Positions 1 to 8,939 of a stretch of 64,000 nucleotides of DNA are shown here, one piece after another. Numbering within the stretch: the stretch's first letter is position 1; the number at the start of each line of letters is the position of its first letter. Source of the stretch: Solirubrobacter phytolaccae (GTDB taxonomy: Bacteria; Actinomycetota; Thermoleophilia; Solirubrobacterales; Solirubrobacteraceae); assembly GCF_027587195.1 (NCBI RefSeq), contig NZ_JAPDDP010000041.1:1-64000 (forward strand). Reading direction: 5' to 3'. The position numbers and the translations under genes are program-made. The notes under the pieces were generated by a model. The model saw only the letters and a program-made list of their open reading frames with translations, was not told where the DNA came from and searched no databases.

Positions 1-1
1 G

Positions 2-3000
2 GTTGCCGGGGCCGGCGCGGCCGAGGCCGTCGCTGCGCCCGCGGCGCCCAGCGTCGGGGCCGCGCAGGCCGCGGTGCCCGAGGCGCTCGCTGGGGCGGGT
101 GGACCGGTGTCGGTGCTTGGGTCGGCCGGGGCGATCGCGGGGGCCATGGGTGGGCTCTCTTCGGCCGTCGCCGGTGGCGGGCTCGCGGTCGGTAGCGGCG
201 GTGCGACCGGGCCCGCGGCGGCGCCCGCCGGCCCGGCGCCCGACCTCGGCGGCGCCGGTGGTGGCGAGAGCGAGGGCGGGGCGGCGAAGGAAGGGCCTTC
301 GGACGAGGAGCTGGCCGAGATCGAGGCGCAGCTCGCCGCCGGGTCGCAGACGCAGGCGGAACCCGAGGAACCGGTCGGGGCGCCCGAGTCGATCGCCGCG
401 CCCGCCGCGGCCGAGCCCGACGCGGCCGAGCCCGAGCTCGGACCGGACGACTCGGTGGCGGAACCGGCGGCCGAGGCGGACAGCGGCGCGCCCGATCCCG
501 CGGCCGACGCGGCGGCGCTGCAGGCGTTCACGGGCGAGCCGGGCGCGGCGATCCCCGACGTCGAGCCCGCGCCGACACCTGAGCCGGCGGCCGAGGTTGC
601 GCCCGAACCTGAACCCGCGGCCGAAGCGGACGAGGCAGGCGGCGCCGAGACGATGATCGCTCGGGCTCCCGCGGAGACGCTGTTGCCGCCGCCGACCGAG
701 GAGCTGGCGGCGCCGGAGCCGGACGAGGAGCCCGAAGGCGACCCGGCGGCGATCGGCGCGGACGCGCAGGGCGAGATGGAAGCCCTCGGCGCGAGCGGCG
801 GTGGCGAGTTCACCGGCGGCGGCGGAGGCGGCGGTGGTGGGGGAGGCGCCGTCGAGGCCGAGCCCGAGCAGCCGGCTCCGGACGTCAGCAACGCCGACCC
901 GGCCGCGGCGGTCTCGGCGGCGGCCGGCCTCAAGCCCGCGCAGATGCTCGAGACGCTGGGCAGCGCCGAGACGACGGCCGCGAACCACGTCACCAAGGAG
1001 CACGAGAAGCTCGCGGCGCAGCCGCCCGAGCTCGAAGCGGGCGGCGGGGCGGACGGCCCGGCCGCCGACGAGAAGCACGTCTCCACGCCGCCCACCCGCC
1101 CGCAGACCACGAAGGCGGCCGAGAAGACCGGCGGCGAGCCCGAGAAGCCCGCGCCGACCCCGGCACCGCCCGCGAAGGCGCCGCTCCCGCAGGGCCCCGC
1201 GCTCAAGCCCGACGAGAAGGGCAACGTCTCGTCGGGCGACGGGGCCAAGATCAAGGCCGCGATCGACGCCCTGCCGACCACGGACGGCGCGGTCGCGGTC
1301 CCGCAGATCAGCACGCCGAAGCTCAGCCTCACCGGCGCGGCCGACCCCGGCCAGATGGCCGAGCAGCAGCAGCACCTGCACCAGACGGTCGGCAAGGCCA
1401 CGGCGCAGGGCGCGCAGGAGGCGAACGAGCCGGCCGGCGAGAACGACCTCGCGCCCACCGTCAAGGCCGAGAAGATCAAGGCCGAGATCCCCGCCGGCAC
1501 GGCCCAAGCCGCACCCGGGGCGGCCGGGCCCGGAGCGGGCGACGACGTCGCGAGCATCGTCGCCGAGCAGGAAGAGGGCCCCGCGCTCAAGGCCGCCGCC
1601 GCGCAGGCGTCCTCCCAGATCAACGCCGAGAAGTCCCAGCACGCGTCCAAGGCCGCCCAGACCAAGGCCGCCGCCGTCGAGGATGCCCAGGCCGAGGAGG
1701 CCAAGGGCAAGGCCGACCAGATCGCCGAGCACGCCGCGGCCAAGGCGGGCGTCTCACAAGCCCGCCAGGACTGGACGTCCGATCAGAAGCAGCAGGCCGA
1801 CCAAGCCAAGCTCGAGGCGACCGGCGCCGTCGGCGAGGCCCACACCGCGATCAGCTCCGAGAAGACCCGCGCCGAAGCCGACGCGATCAAGCACGTCGAA
1901 GCCGGCCGCAAGGAAGCCGAGGACCACAAGCGCAAGGGCGACGAGGAAGCCCGCAAAGAGAAGGACAAGGCCAAGCAGGAAGAGGGCGGCGGCGGCTTCT
2001 TCGGCTGGGTCGCGTCCAAGGCCAAGGCGCTCTATGACAAGGTCAAGGACGGCATCACCGCGGTCTTCAACAAGGTCCGCAGCGCGATCACCACGGCCAT
2101 CAACAAGGCCAAGGAGCTCGCGCACAGCGTCATCGACCGCGCCGTCAAGTTCGTCGCCGACAAGGTCAAGGCCGTCGCGGGCAAGCTGCTCGCGATCGGC
2201 GACCGCCTGATCCCGGGCTTCGCGGCCGCCCGTCAGAAGTTCGGCAAGTGGATCAAGGACCGCGTCAAGCAGGCGGTCACCGTGCTCAACAAGATCGTGA
2301 CCGCCGTCAAGGACGGCATCCGCAAGGTCATGACCGCGGTCGGCAACGCGCTCAAACAGGGCCTGGACCTGCTCAAGAAGGGCATCAGCGCCGCGATCGA
2401 CGCCGTCAAGAACGTCGTCAAGGCCGCGATCGAGAAGGCCAAGGCCGCGATCGCCGCGCTCGGCCAGTTCGCAAGCATCATCAAGGACATCGCGTCCAAC
2501 CCCGGCCAGTGGCTGAGCAACCTGGGCGCGAGCGTCGTCGACGGCATCAAGAACCACCTCTGGACCGCGTTGAAGACCGCCGTCCAGGGCTGGTTCAACG
2601 AGAAGCTGGAATCGCTGCTCGGCCTTGGCAAGAGCGTCCTGGGCCTGCTCCAAAAGGGCGGGATCGGGATGGCGCAGGTCGGCAAGATGGCGTTCGAGGC
2701 GCTCAAGGCCGCGATCCCGCCCGCGCTCATCGCCCTCTTGGTCGAGCGTCTGGTCAGCATGATCGTCCCTGCCGCGGGCGCCGTGATGGCCGTCGTCCAG
2801 GGCCTGATGGCGGCCTGGGGCGCCATCCAGAAGATCCTCGCCGCGATCGACCGCTTCATCGCCTTCCTGAAGGCCGTCAAGTCCGGCAACGCCGGCCCGG
2901 CCTTCGCTCAGGCCCTCGCCGCCGCCGCGGTCGCCGTGATCGAGTTCGTCAGCCAGTTCCTGCTGCGCAAGATCGCCGGCGCGGCCGCCAAGGTCGCGGG

Positions 3001-4255
3001 CAAGATCAAGGCGATCGCGCAGAAGATCGGCAAGCGCCTGATGAAGGTCGTCAAGAAGGTCGGCAAGACCGTCAAGCGCGGCGTGAACAAGGTCAAGCGC
3101 GGCGCGACCAAGCTCAAGGAGAAGGTCTTCGGCAAAAAGAAGAAGAAGACCAAGGAAGAGGAGCGCGAGGACAAGCAGAAGCGCCTGGACACCGCCGTCG
3201 CCGCGATCGAGCCGCAGGTCAACGCGATGCTCTCCAAGGGCACCACCGGCCTGCTGTTCAAGGCCAAGCTCCTGTACTGGAAGGTCCGCTATCGGCTCAC
3301 GGCACTGGAGCTCAAGAAGCAGGGCAACGACGTCGAGGTCATCGCCAAGGTCAACCCGTTCAAGGCGGCCGGCCGGGGCAAGCAGCCGACCCCTGCCCGC
3401 GTGCGCGAGCTCGCCCACATGGTCGCCGACAAGATCCTCGCCCGCCCCGACGTGATCGCCGCCGCCGAGCGCCTCCACGGCCACTACGTCAAGGCCGAGG
3501 AGGAGCGCCTCGCGGGCAACAAGAAGTACCCGCCGGCCCAGCTCGAGCCCAACGTCGGCATCCCGTCGATGGTCCGCGCCGCCAACGACCACGCGAGCGA
3601 GTCGCCGCTGAAGGTCAAGAAGACCCGCACCGGCGAGGGCCAGCCGCCGGTCAGCGAGGTCCAGGGCCAGGGCAGCTACACGAACGCCGTCGTGGCCATG
3701 CGCCACGCCGACTACCCCGCGATCGCCACCGCGCTCCAGGGCGCCAAGCTCTCCGACCGCGAGATCGCCGCCCAGCTGCGTGACATCGTCGCCCGCGGCG
3801 AGCTGATGACCGAGAACAAGAAGCACGCGCAGCTGATCAACCGCGTGGCCGTGCTGATGTTCGGCCGCGAGTCGATCCGCAACCCGGGCAACCTGGCGAT
3901 GGCGCCGATGACGCTCGACCTGATCGCCCGCGGCGACATGAGCTTCACCGAGGCGTTCGCCGGCCACGAGAACGACCCGGAGCGCCACGGTGGCCGCGGC
4001 GCGTTCCCGATGTCGATGCGCGACGCGGTCCCCGCCGCCCGCGACAACGCCGCCGAGGACGACCGCCCGGTGCCCGGCCACGGCCCCGCCGGCCCCGTCG
4101 CCGCCCGCGCGGAGCTGCGCAAGCGCGAGGAGGAGCTCGTGGTCCGCTGGCTCACCGTCCACGCGGCCAGCAAGAATGGCCTGCTCGCGATGACGGAGGC
4201 GACCATCATGAAGTACATGGAGGAGAAGGTCTTGGCGATTTACGGGCTGCGATGA
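2..4255 (+). CDS. Giant Ala/Pro/Lys-rich helical protein, 5' end outside window
   Basis: The frame is open to the left edge, so the true start lies upstream; a GTG at 74 is only an internal candidate. The first ~600 residues are low-complexity Ala/Pro/Glu/Gly with a poly-Gly run (about 815-847). Next come long Ala/Lys/Glu helices (about 1550-1980), then a series of amphipathic helices rich in Lys, Ala and Val (about 2010-2620). A strongly hydrophobic stretch (about 2710-2990) and a very basic one (3020-3170) follow. The last ~300 residues (3170-4255) have normal globular composition and could be an effector domain. Helices of the type NPGQWLSNLG...VDGIKNHLW resemble, from memory, large proteins linked to extracellular contractile injection systems and DUF4157 proteins. 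That is an inference, and no enzyme motif was recognised. The stop overlaps the next ATG by 4 bases, which implies translational coupling. Confidence 0.6.
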   Translation, partial: VAGAGAAEAVAAPAAPSVGAAQAAVPEALAGAGGPVSVLGSAGAIAGAMGGLSSAVAGGGLAVGSGGATGPAAAPAGPAPDLGGAGGGESEGGAAKEGPSDEELAEIEAQLAAGSQTQAEPEEPVGAPESIAAPAAAEPDAAEPELGPDDSVAEPAAEADSGAPDPAADAAALQAFTGEPGAAIPDVEPAPTPEPAAEVAPEPEPAAEADEAGGAETMIARAPAETLLPPPTEELAAPEPDEEPEGDPAAIGADAQGEMEALGASGGGEFTGGGGGGGGGGGAVEAEPEQPAPDVSNADPAAAVSAAAGLKPAQMLETLGSAETTAANHVTKEHEKLAAQPPELEAGGGADGPAADEKHVSTPPTRPQTTKAAEKTGGEPEKPAPTPAPPAKAPLPQGPALKPDEKGNVSSGDGAKIKAAIDALPTTDGAVAVPQISTPKLSLTGAADPGQMAEQQQHLHQTVGKATAQGAQEANEPAGENDLAPTVKAEKIKAEIPAGTAQAAPGAAGPGAGDDVASIVAEQEEGPALKAAAAQASSQINAEKSQHASKAAQTKAAAVEDAQAEEAKGKADQIAEHAAAKAGVSQARQDWTSDQKQQADQAKLEATGAVGEAHTAISSEKTRAEADAIKHVEAGRKEAEDHKRKGDEEARKEKDKAKQEEGGGGFFGWVASKAKALYDKVKDGITAVFNKVRSAITTAINKAKELAHSVIDRAVKFVADKVKAVAGKLLAIGDRLIPGFAAARQKFGKWIKDRVKQAVTVLNKIVTAVKDGIRKVMTAVGNALKQGLDLLKKGISAAIDAVKNVVKAAIEKAKAAIAALGQFASIIKDIASNPGQWLSNLGASVVDGIKNHLWTALKTAVQGWFNEKLESLLGLGKSVLGLLQKGGIGMAQVGKMAFEALKAAIPPALIALLVERLVSMIVPAAGAVMAVVQGLMAAWGAIQKILAAIDRFIAFLKAVKSGNAGPAFAQALAAAAVAVIEFVSQFLLRKIAGAAAKVAGKIKAIAQKIGKRLMKVVKKVGKTVKRGVNKVKRGATKLKEKVFGKKKKKTKEEEREDKQKRLDTAVAAIEPQVNAMLSKGTTGLLFKAKLLYWKVRYRLTALELKKQGNDVEVIAKVNPFKAAGRGKQPTPARVRELAHMVADKILARPDVIAAAERLHGHYVKAEEERLAGNKKYPPAQLEPNVGIPSMVRAANDHASESPLKVKKTRTGEGQPPVSEVQGQGSYTNAVVAMRHADYPAIATALQGAKLSDREIAAQLRDIVARGELMTENKKHAQLINRVAVLMFGRESIRNPGNLAMAPMTLDLIARGDMSFTEAFAGHENDPERHGGRGAFPMSMRDAVPAARDNAAEDDRPVPGHGPAGPVAARAELRKREEELVVRWLTVHAASKNGLLAMTEATIMKYMEEKVLAIYGLR

Positions 4256-4812
4256 GCGCCGACCAGACACGCGTCGCGCTCTCGCCCGACGTCACCCGCG
4301 ACGACGTGGAGACGGCCGCGTGGGTGATGGACTTCTTCATCGACCACCGCACGGACGGCGACAAGGACACGCCGCGCGAGGACGTGTGGCGCACGATCGA
4401 CGAGAAGACGTGGCTGCACGAGGTCGAGGACCCGGTCACCGGGCTGCGCTTCCTCGTCGTGCGCGGTGAGGACCGCGACAAGCACGTGCGCCGGATCCGC
4501 AAGGAGCTGGACACGGTCACGCACACGGAGGCCCTGAAGGCGCTCAAGGCGGCCTCCTCCCGCGACGACAAGCTCGAGGCGCTCTACCAGACCGGGATCG
4601 CCGCGCCCGAGGAGCCCAACCAGCGTGTCGTCTCCGCGCTCACCAAGGCGCTCGAGGGCGAGGACGACTACCACCTGCGCCAGGCCGCCCTGATCGCGAT
4701 CGCCTACACGAGCTGGCCGGACTTCAAGGCCGCCGTGAAGACCGCCGCCGAGGACGACGAGTCCGAGGCCGTCCGCAGCACCGCCCACGGGATGCTGAAG
4801 GCCTTCAAGTAG
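4252..4812 (+). CDS. Small HEAT-like repeat protein coupled to the giant protein
   Basis: 186 residues, starting at an ATG that overlaps the stop of the preceding gene (ATGA). The N-terminal half is acidic and polar. The C-terminal half (about residues 85-186) reads as paired helices with the HEAT-like pattern, for example DYHLRQAALIAIAYTSWPDF followed by a second pair with SEAVRSTAHGMLKAF. There is no signal peptide or membrane segment, so it is probably cytoplasmic. Tight coupling suggests it is a chaperone, adaptor or immunity partner of the upstream giant protein. That role is an inference from gene order only. I do not recognise a named family beyond the HEAT-like pattern. Confidence 0.7.
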   Translation: MSADQTRVALSPDVTRDDVETAAWVMDFFIDHRTDGDKDTPREDVWRTIDEKTWLHEVEDPVTGLRFLVVRGEDRDKHVRRIRKELDTVTHTEALKALKAASSRDDKLEALYQTGIAAPEEPNQRVVSALTKALEGEDDYHLRQAALIAIAYTSWPDFKAAVKTAAEDDESEAVRSTAHGMLKAFK

Positions 4813-4830
4813 CGACGTAATCTGGGGTCA

Positions 4831-4848
4831 ATGGGTGTTCGCACCCAT
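4831..4848 (+). other. Perfect 7-bp hairpin with TTCG tetraloop
   Basis: ATGGGTG and CACCCAT flank a TTCG loop between the HEAT-like gene and the permease operon. A UUCG loop is unusually stable in RNA. No T-run follows, so it may be a weak terminator or mRNA 3'-end stabiliser for the upstream pair. Confidence 0.5.
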
Positions 4849-4853
4849 CTCCC

Positions 4854-4859
4854 TAGAAT
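4854..4859 (+). promoter_or_regulatory. Candidate -10 box TAGAAT of the permease operon
   Basis: TAGAAT lies 12 nt before the ATG at 4872, and no purine-rich ribosome site intervenes. This fits a near-leaderless transcript. No convincing -35 was seen. Confidence 0.4.
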
Positions 4860-4871
4860 CGCCCTCCGCAC

Positions 4872-6779
4872 ATGGCAAGACGCCGGCTGGAAGGACTGGA
4901 ACGAGTCCTGGGGGTCAACGCCCTCTTCTCGACCGCTTACGGGAACGTCGGCTCCTCCATCTATTACGCGCTCGGCCTCGTGGCCGCGCTCGCGCTCGGC
5001 CTCACGCCGATCGTCTTCCTGGTCACGGGCTTCTTCTTCCTGTGCACGGCCGCCACGTACGCCGAGGCGACCGCGATGTACCCGGAGGCGGGCGGCTCGA
5101 GCTCCTTCGCCCGGCGCGCGTTCAACGAGTTCTGGTCGTTCTTCGCCGCCTGGGGCCAGATGCTCAACTACGTGGCGACGGTCGCGATCTCCGCGTTCTT
5201 CGTCCCGCACTACCTCGGCAGCGCGTTCGGCTGGGCGGCGCTGCGCCACTCCCCGGGCGACATCATCGCCGGCGCGATCATCATCGGGCTGCTGGCGCTG
5301 ATCAACGTCGTCGGCGTCAAGGAGTCCGCGGGCCTGAACATCGCGCTCGCGGTCGTGGACTTCCTCACCCAGGTGCTGCTCGTGGTGGTCGGCGCGGCGC
5401 TGGTGCTCGGCGCGGACCCGGGGCAGCTGATCGACAACGTCGAGCTCGGGGTGGCGCCGACGTGGAAGGACTTCATCCTCGCGATCCCGATCGGCATGAT
5501 CGCCTACACGGGCATCGAGACGATCTCGAACATGGCCGAGGAGGCCAAGGACGAGATCAAGACGATCCCCGCCGCGATCAAGCGCGTGGCGATCGCCGTC
5601 TTCGCCATCTACTTCACGCTGCCCGCGGTCGCGCTCGTCGCGCTGCCGGTCACGCAGGACCCCGTCACGGGCGAGTACTCCACGCTGCTCGGCCTCTCGG
5701 AAGAGGAGGGCGGCTACGCGGGCGACCCGATCGCGGGCGTCGTGGCCAACCTGGACCTGGGCGCGCTCCAGACGCCGGCGGAGATCTACGTCGGCATCCT
5801 CGCGGCCACGATCCTGTTCCTGGCCACGAACGCGGGCCTGATCGGCGTCAGCCGGCTCGTCTACTCGATGGGCATCCACCGCCAGCTGCCGGACCGGCTC
5901 AGGCAGCTGCACCCGAAGTACCGCACGCCGTGGATCGGGATCCTGCTGTTCGGCTTCCTCGCGATCCTCATCCTGCTGCCGGGCCAGGCCGGCTTCCTCG
6001 GCAACCTGTACGCGTTCGGCGCGATGCTGTCGTTCACGATCGCCCACTCGGCGGTGATCCGGCTGCGGCTCAAGCACCCGGAGCTGCCGCGGCCGTACCG
6101 GGCGCCCGGCAACCTGCGCTTCCGCGGCCACGACCTACCGGTGTTCGCCTTCCTCGGCGGGTTCGGGACGTTCGCGGCGCTGGTCGTGACGATCGTGCTG
6201 CATCCCGACGTCGCGATCACCGGCGTCGCCTGGCTGTCGCTCGGCGTAGTCGTCTACCTGCTCTATCGCCGCGGGCAGGGGCTGGACCTGACCCACACGC
6301 ACAAGGTCGCGATCCCGCAGCCCGTCGTCGACCACGAAGCCGAGTACGACTCCGTGCTCGTCCCGCTCAGCGACGGCTATGACGAGTCGGTCATCGCCAC
6401 CGCGGCCAAGCTCGCGGCCCGCCGGCGGCGTGGGATCCACGTGCTGGCGCTCGTCACCGTCCCGAGCGCGCTGCGGATCGACGCGAAGATGCCGGAGGCC
6501 ACCGCGGCCGCGGAGTCGCTGATCGAGCAGGCGCGGCTGCAGGCGGGGGCGCGCGTGAGCGGCCACGTCGAGCGGGTACGGCCCGGGCAGGCCGGCCGGC
6601 GCATCATCGAAGAGGCCACCGACATGCGCGCGGCGGCGATCGTGATGCCGCTGCCGCGGCGCATCAACGGCGCGTCCGTGTTCGGCAAGACGCTCGAGAC
6701 GGTGCTCGCCGAGCGGCCGTGCCGAGTCATCATCGAGTCCTCGCCCTCAGCGCACCGCCACCAGGAGATGATCGTGTGA
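4872..6779 (+). CDS. APC-superfamily permease with C-terminal universal stress domain
   Basis: 635 residues. About twelve membrane segments fill residues 15-470; the N-terminal segment contains STAYGNVGSSIYYALG, typical of APC transporters. A cytoplasmic USP-type domain follows from about residue 490 to 630 (SVLVPLSDGYDES...). The same architecture is known in KimA, the c-di-AMP-controlled potassium importer of Bacillus, and in the mycobacterial permease next to ceoB-ceoC. Amino-acid transport remains possible. It is first in an operon with a small membrane protein, a second permease of the same design and two TrkA-type regulators. That context favours potassium transport, but the substrate is inferred. 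Confidence 0.88.
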   Translation: MARRRLEGLERVLGVNALFSTAYGNVGSSIYYALGLVAALALGLTPIVFLVTGFFFLCTAATYAEATAMYPEAGGSSSFARRAFNEFWSFFAAWGQMLNYVATVAISAFFVPHYLGSAFGWAALRHSPGDIIAGAIIIGLLALINVVGVKESAGLNIALAVVDFLTQVLLVVVGAALVLGADPGQLIDNVELGVAPTWKDFILAIPIGMIAYTGIETISNMAEEAKDEIKTIPAAIKRVAIAVFAIYFTLPAVALVALPVTQDPVTGEYSTLLGLSEEEGGYAGDPIAGVVANLDLGALQTPAEIYVGILAATILFLATNAGLIGVSRLVYSMGIHRQLPDRLRQLHPKYRTPWIGILLFGFLAILILLPGQAGFLGNLYAFGAMLSFTIAHSAVIRLRLKHPELPRPYRAPGNLRFRGHDLPVFAFLGGFGTFAALVVTIVLHPDVAITGVAWLSLGVVVYLLYRRGQGLDLTHTHKVAIPQPVVDHEAEYDSVLVPLSDGYDESVIATAAKLAARRRRGIHVLALVTVPSALRIDAKMPEATAAAESLIEQARLQAGARVSGHVERVRPGQAGRRIIEEATDMRAAAIVMPLPRRINGASVFGKTLETVLAERPCRVIIESSPSAHRHQEMIV

Positions 6780-6952
6780 TCCGGATGCTGCGCGGCTACA
6801 TCCTTCCCGCCCTGATGATCCTGATCGGCGTCGGTCTGATCGTAAGGACAATCCTTGGCGGTGGCGGTCCGGTCGCCTTCGGGCTGATCATCGGCGTGCT
6901 GTTCATCGCCGCCGGCGCGGGCCGCATCTACGTCGAGCGGGGCCTCAGGTGA
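6776..6952 (+). CDS. Small two-helix membrane protein
   Basis: 58 residues. I chose the GTG at 6776 because it overlaps the preceding stop (GTGA), matching the coupling used throughout this operon. Two hydrophobic segments (about residues 8-25 and 31-48) are joined by a Gly-rich turn (GGGGP), and the protein ends in Tyr-Val-Glu-Arg-Gly-Leu-Arg. Its own stop overlaps the next GTG. It sits between two paralogous permeases, so it may be an accessory subunit, but no family was recognised. Confidence 0.7.
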   Translation: MIRMLRGYILPALMILIGVGLIVRTILGGGGPVAFGLIIGVLFIAAGAGRIYVERGLR

Positions 6953-8928
6953 AGCGCAAGGCCCCGTCGCTGAGGAAGCAGCTCGGCTCGCCCGCGCTGT
7001 TCGGGATCGTCCAGGGCTTCATCGCCGCGTCGATCTACTTCTCAACGGGGCTGGTCGCCGAGCGGGCGCTCGGCCTGACGTGGGCGGTGTTCCTCGCGGG
7101 CGGGGTGCTGTTCGCGTTCATCGTCCCGGTCTACGTCGAGGGCGCCTCGCTGCACCAGGAGCGCGGCGGGGCGACCGTGATCGCGCGCCACGGGTTCAAC
7201 GAGCTCGTCTCGTTCATCGCGGGCTGGGCGATCTGCCTGGACTACCTGATCCTCGTCGCGCTGTGCGCGTTCGCCTCCACGGACTACCTCGGGCTGTTCT
7301 GGGGCGCGTTCAACAGCGGCGTGACCGAGTTCCTGATCGGCTCGGCGATCGTGCTCTTCGTGGCGCTGCTGGCGATCCGCGGTGGCGGGCCGCGGCGCTT
7401 CGAGCGCGCGGCCGTGCTCGTCCTCGGCGACCTCGTGCTGCAGGTCCTGCTGGTCGTGCTGGGCCTGGCGCTGCTGTTCGAGCCCGACGTGCTCTTCAAC
7501 CCCGCCGCGATCGCCGGTTCGCCGTCGGCCGAGGACCTCATCTTCGCGTTCCCGCTCGTGCTGGTGGCCTTCAGCGGCATCGACGCGTCCTCCGGGCTCG
7601 CCGGGCAGGTCAAGATCGGCCGCGCCGGCCTGCGGCGGCTGATCGGCGTGCGCCTGCTGGCGGCGCTCGTGCCCTACCTCGGGATCGCGCTCGTCGCGTC
7701 CTCCGTGCTGCCCCAGACCGGCGACCGCTGGGTCGAGGCGCCGCTGCTGGGCGTCGCGAACGCGTTCGAGCAGGCCTGGATCCGCGAGCCGCTGAAGTAC
7801 CTGATCGCGATCTCGGCGCTGGTGATCTTCCTCAGCGCCGCGCAGGCGGCCATGCTCGGCCTGTCCCGCCTCGGCTACGCGCTGTCGGTCAACCGGCAGA
7901 TCCCGTCCGCGTTCGGCTCCCTGCATCCCACGCGAGCGACGCCGGTGGGGATCATCGGCTTCGGCGCGATCACGGCGATCGTGCTGCTGATCCCGGCCGA
8001 CATGGAGTTCCTGGCCGCGATCGCCGCGTTCGGCGCCACGATCGCGTTCACGATCGTCGGGCTGTCGGTGATCCGGCTGCGCTACCGCGAGCCCACCCGC
8101 GACCGGCCGTACAAGATGCCGCTCAACGTGCGCTTCCGCGGCGGCGAGCTGCCGCTGCTGGCCGTGGGCTGCGTGCTCCTGTCGGGCGTCGCGTTCTTCG
8201 CGCTGCTGGTCGAGCACGGCGCGGCGCGCTGGGTCGGCGTGGTGTGGATGGTGGCCGGGATCTCGCTCTACCTCGGCTATCGGCTCTCCCAGGGCAAGGA
8301 CGTCTTCAAGCGCGTGACCGTGCCCGAGTCGGCGCTGACGCGGCGGGCGCGCGAGGTCGAGTTCGGCTCGATCCTCGTCCCGGTCCTCGGCACGCCGCTC
8401 GACGACGACATCATGCAGACGGCGGGCCGGCTCGCGGCGGAGGAGAACGACGAGGACGCGGGCGCCGTGATCGAGGCGATCTGGGTCTTCGAGGTGCCGA
8501 TGACGCTCGCCCTGGACGCGCGCGTGCCCGACGCGGAGCTCAAGCGGGCCCGTGCCGCTCTGAAGCGCGCGAAGGCCGTGGGGGAGGAGTACGAGGGCGT
8601 GGAGGTCGCGACGGCGATCGTGCGGGCGCGCAAGGCGGGCGCGGCGATCGTCAAGGAGGCCAAGCGCCGCGGCGTGGAGGCCGTGGTGCTCGCGGCCGAG
8701 GAGCCGACCCGCGTCGGCGGAGGCCTGCGCCTGGGCGGCAAACCGGGCCTGCACGACACGAGCGTGGGGGAGACGACCCGCTACGTGATCAACAAGGCCA
8801 CGTGCCGCGTGATCCTCACCGCACCGCCCGCCGCGCGCACCTTGGACCCGATGGGCGTGGAGCCCGTCGAGGCGCCGATTCCGCTCGGCCACGCGCGCGG
8901 CGTGTCCGACGAAGAGCCCGGACGCTAG
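6949..8928 (+). CDS. Second APC permease with C-terminal universal stress domain
   Basis: 659 residues, paralogous in architecture to the permease at 4872. About twelve membrane helices occupy residues 15-450, with ASIYFSTGLVAERALGL near the N-terminus. A USP-like domain begins near residue 470 (GSILVPVLGTPLDDDIMQTA) and ends near 625, followed by a polar tail. The start is the GTG overlapping the previous stop. The USP domain is more acidic than in the first permease, with an insertion around EENDEDAG. The two may form a heteromeric or differently regulated pair. Potassium or amino-acid import are the main options. Confidence 0.87.
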   Translation: MKRKAPSLRKQLGSPALFGIVQGFIAASIYFSTGLVAERALGLTWAVFLAGGVLFAFIVPVYVEGASLHQERGGATVIARHGFNELVSFIAGWAICLDYLILVALCAFASTDYLGLFWGAFNSGVTEFLIGSAIVLFVALLAIRGGGPRRFERAAVLVLGDLVLQVLLVVLGLALLFEPDVLFNPAAIAGSPSAEDLIFAFPLVLVAFSGIDASSGLAGQVKIGRAGLRRLIGVRLLAALVPYLGIALVASSVLPQTGDRWVEAPLLGVANAFEQAWIREPLKYLIAISALVIFLSAAQAAMLGLSRLGYALSVNRQIPSAFGSLHPTRATPVGIIGFGAITAIVLLIPADMEFLAAIAAFGATIAFTIVGLSVIRLRYREPTRDRPYKMPLNVRFRGGELPLLAVGCVLLSGVAFFALLVEHGAARWVGVVWMVAGISLYLGYRLSQGKDVFKRVTVPESALTRRAREVEFGSILVPVLGTPLDDDIMQTAGRLAAEENDEDAGAVIEAIWVFEVPMTLALDARVPDAELKRARAALKRAKAVGEEYEGVEVATAIVRARKAGAAIVKEAKRRGVEAVVLAAEEPTRVGGGLRLGGKPGLHDTSVGETTRYVINKATCRVILTAPPAARTLDPMGVEPVEAPIPLGHARGVSDEEPGR

Positions 8929-8931
8929 GGT
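8926..8931 (+). promoter_or_regulatory. Candidate internal -10 box TAGGGT
   Basis: TAGGGT overlaps the TAG stop of the second permease and lies 8 nt before the GTG at 8940. It could allow separate leaderless transcription of the TrkA pair. Confidence 0.4.
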
Positions 8932-8939
8932 TTCCGGCT

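Noticed and set aside
1754-4270. Very long open frame on the minus strand opposite the giant protein
   Set aside because: It mirrors the GC-biased third positions of the real gene; composition is Leu/Arg/Asp/His-rich without domains.
4813-4871. A c-di-AMP (ydaO-type) riboswitch before the K+ permease operon
   Set aside because: Only 59 nt are available and no ydaO-like pseudoknot pattern is visible.
7042-8892. Minus-strand frame of over 600 codons opposite the second permease
   Set aside because: Shadow frame; Arg/His/Asp-rich, no motif, while the plus strand has clear APC and USP domains.
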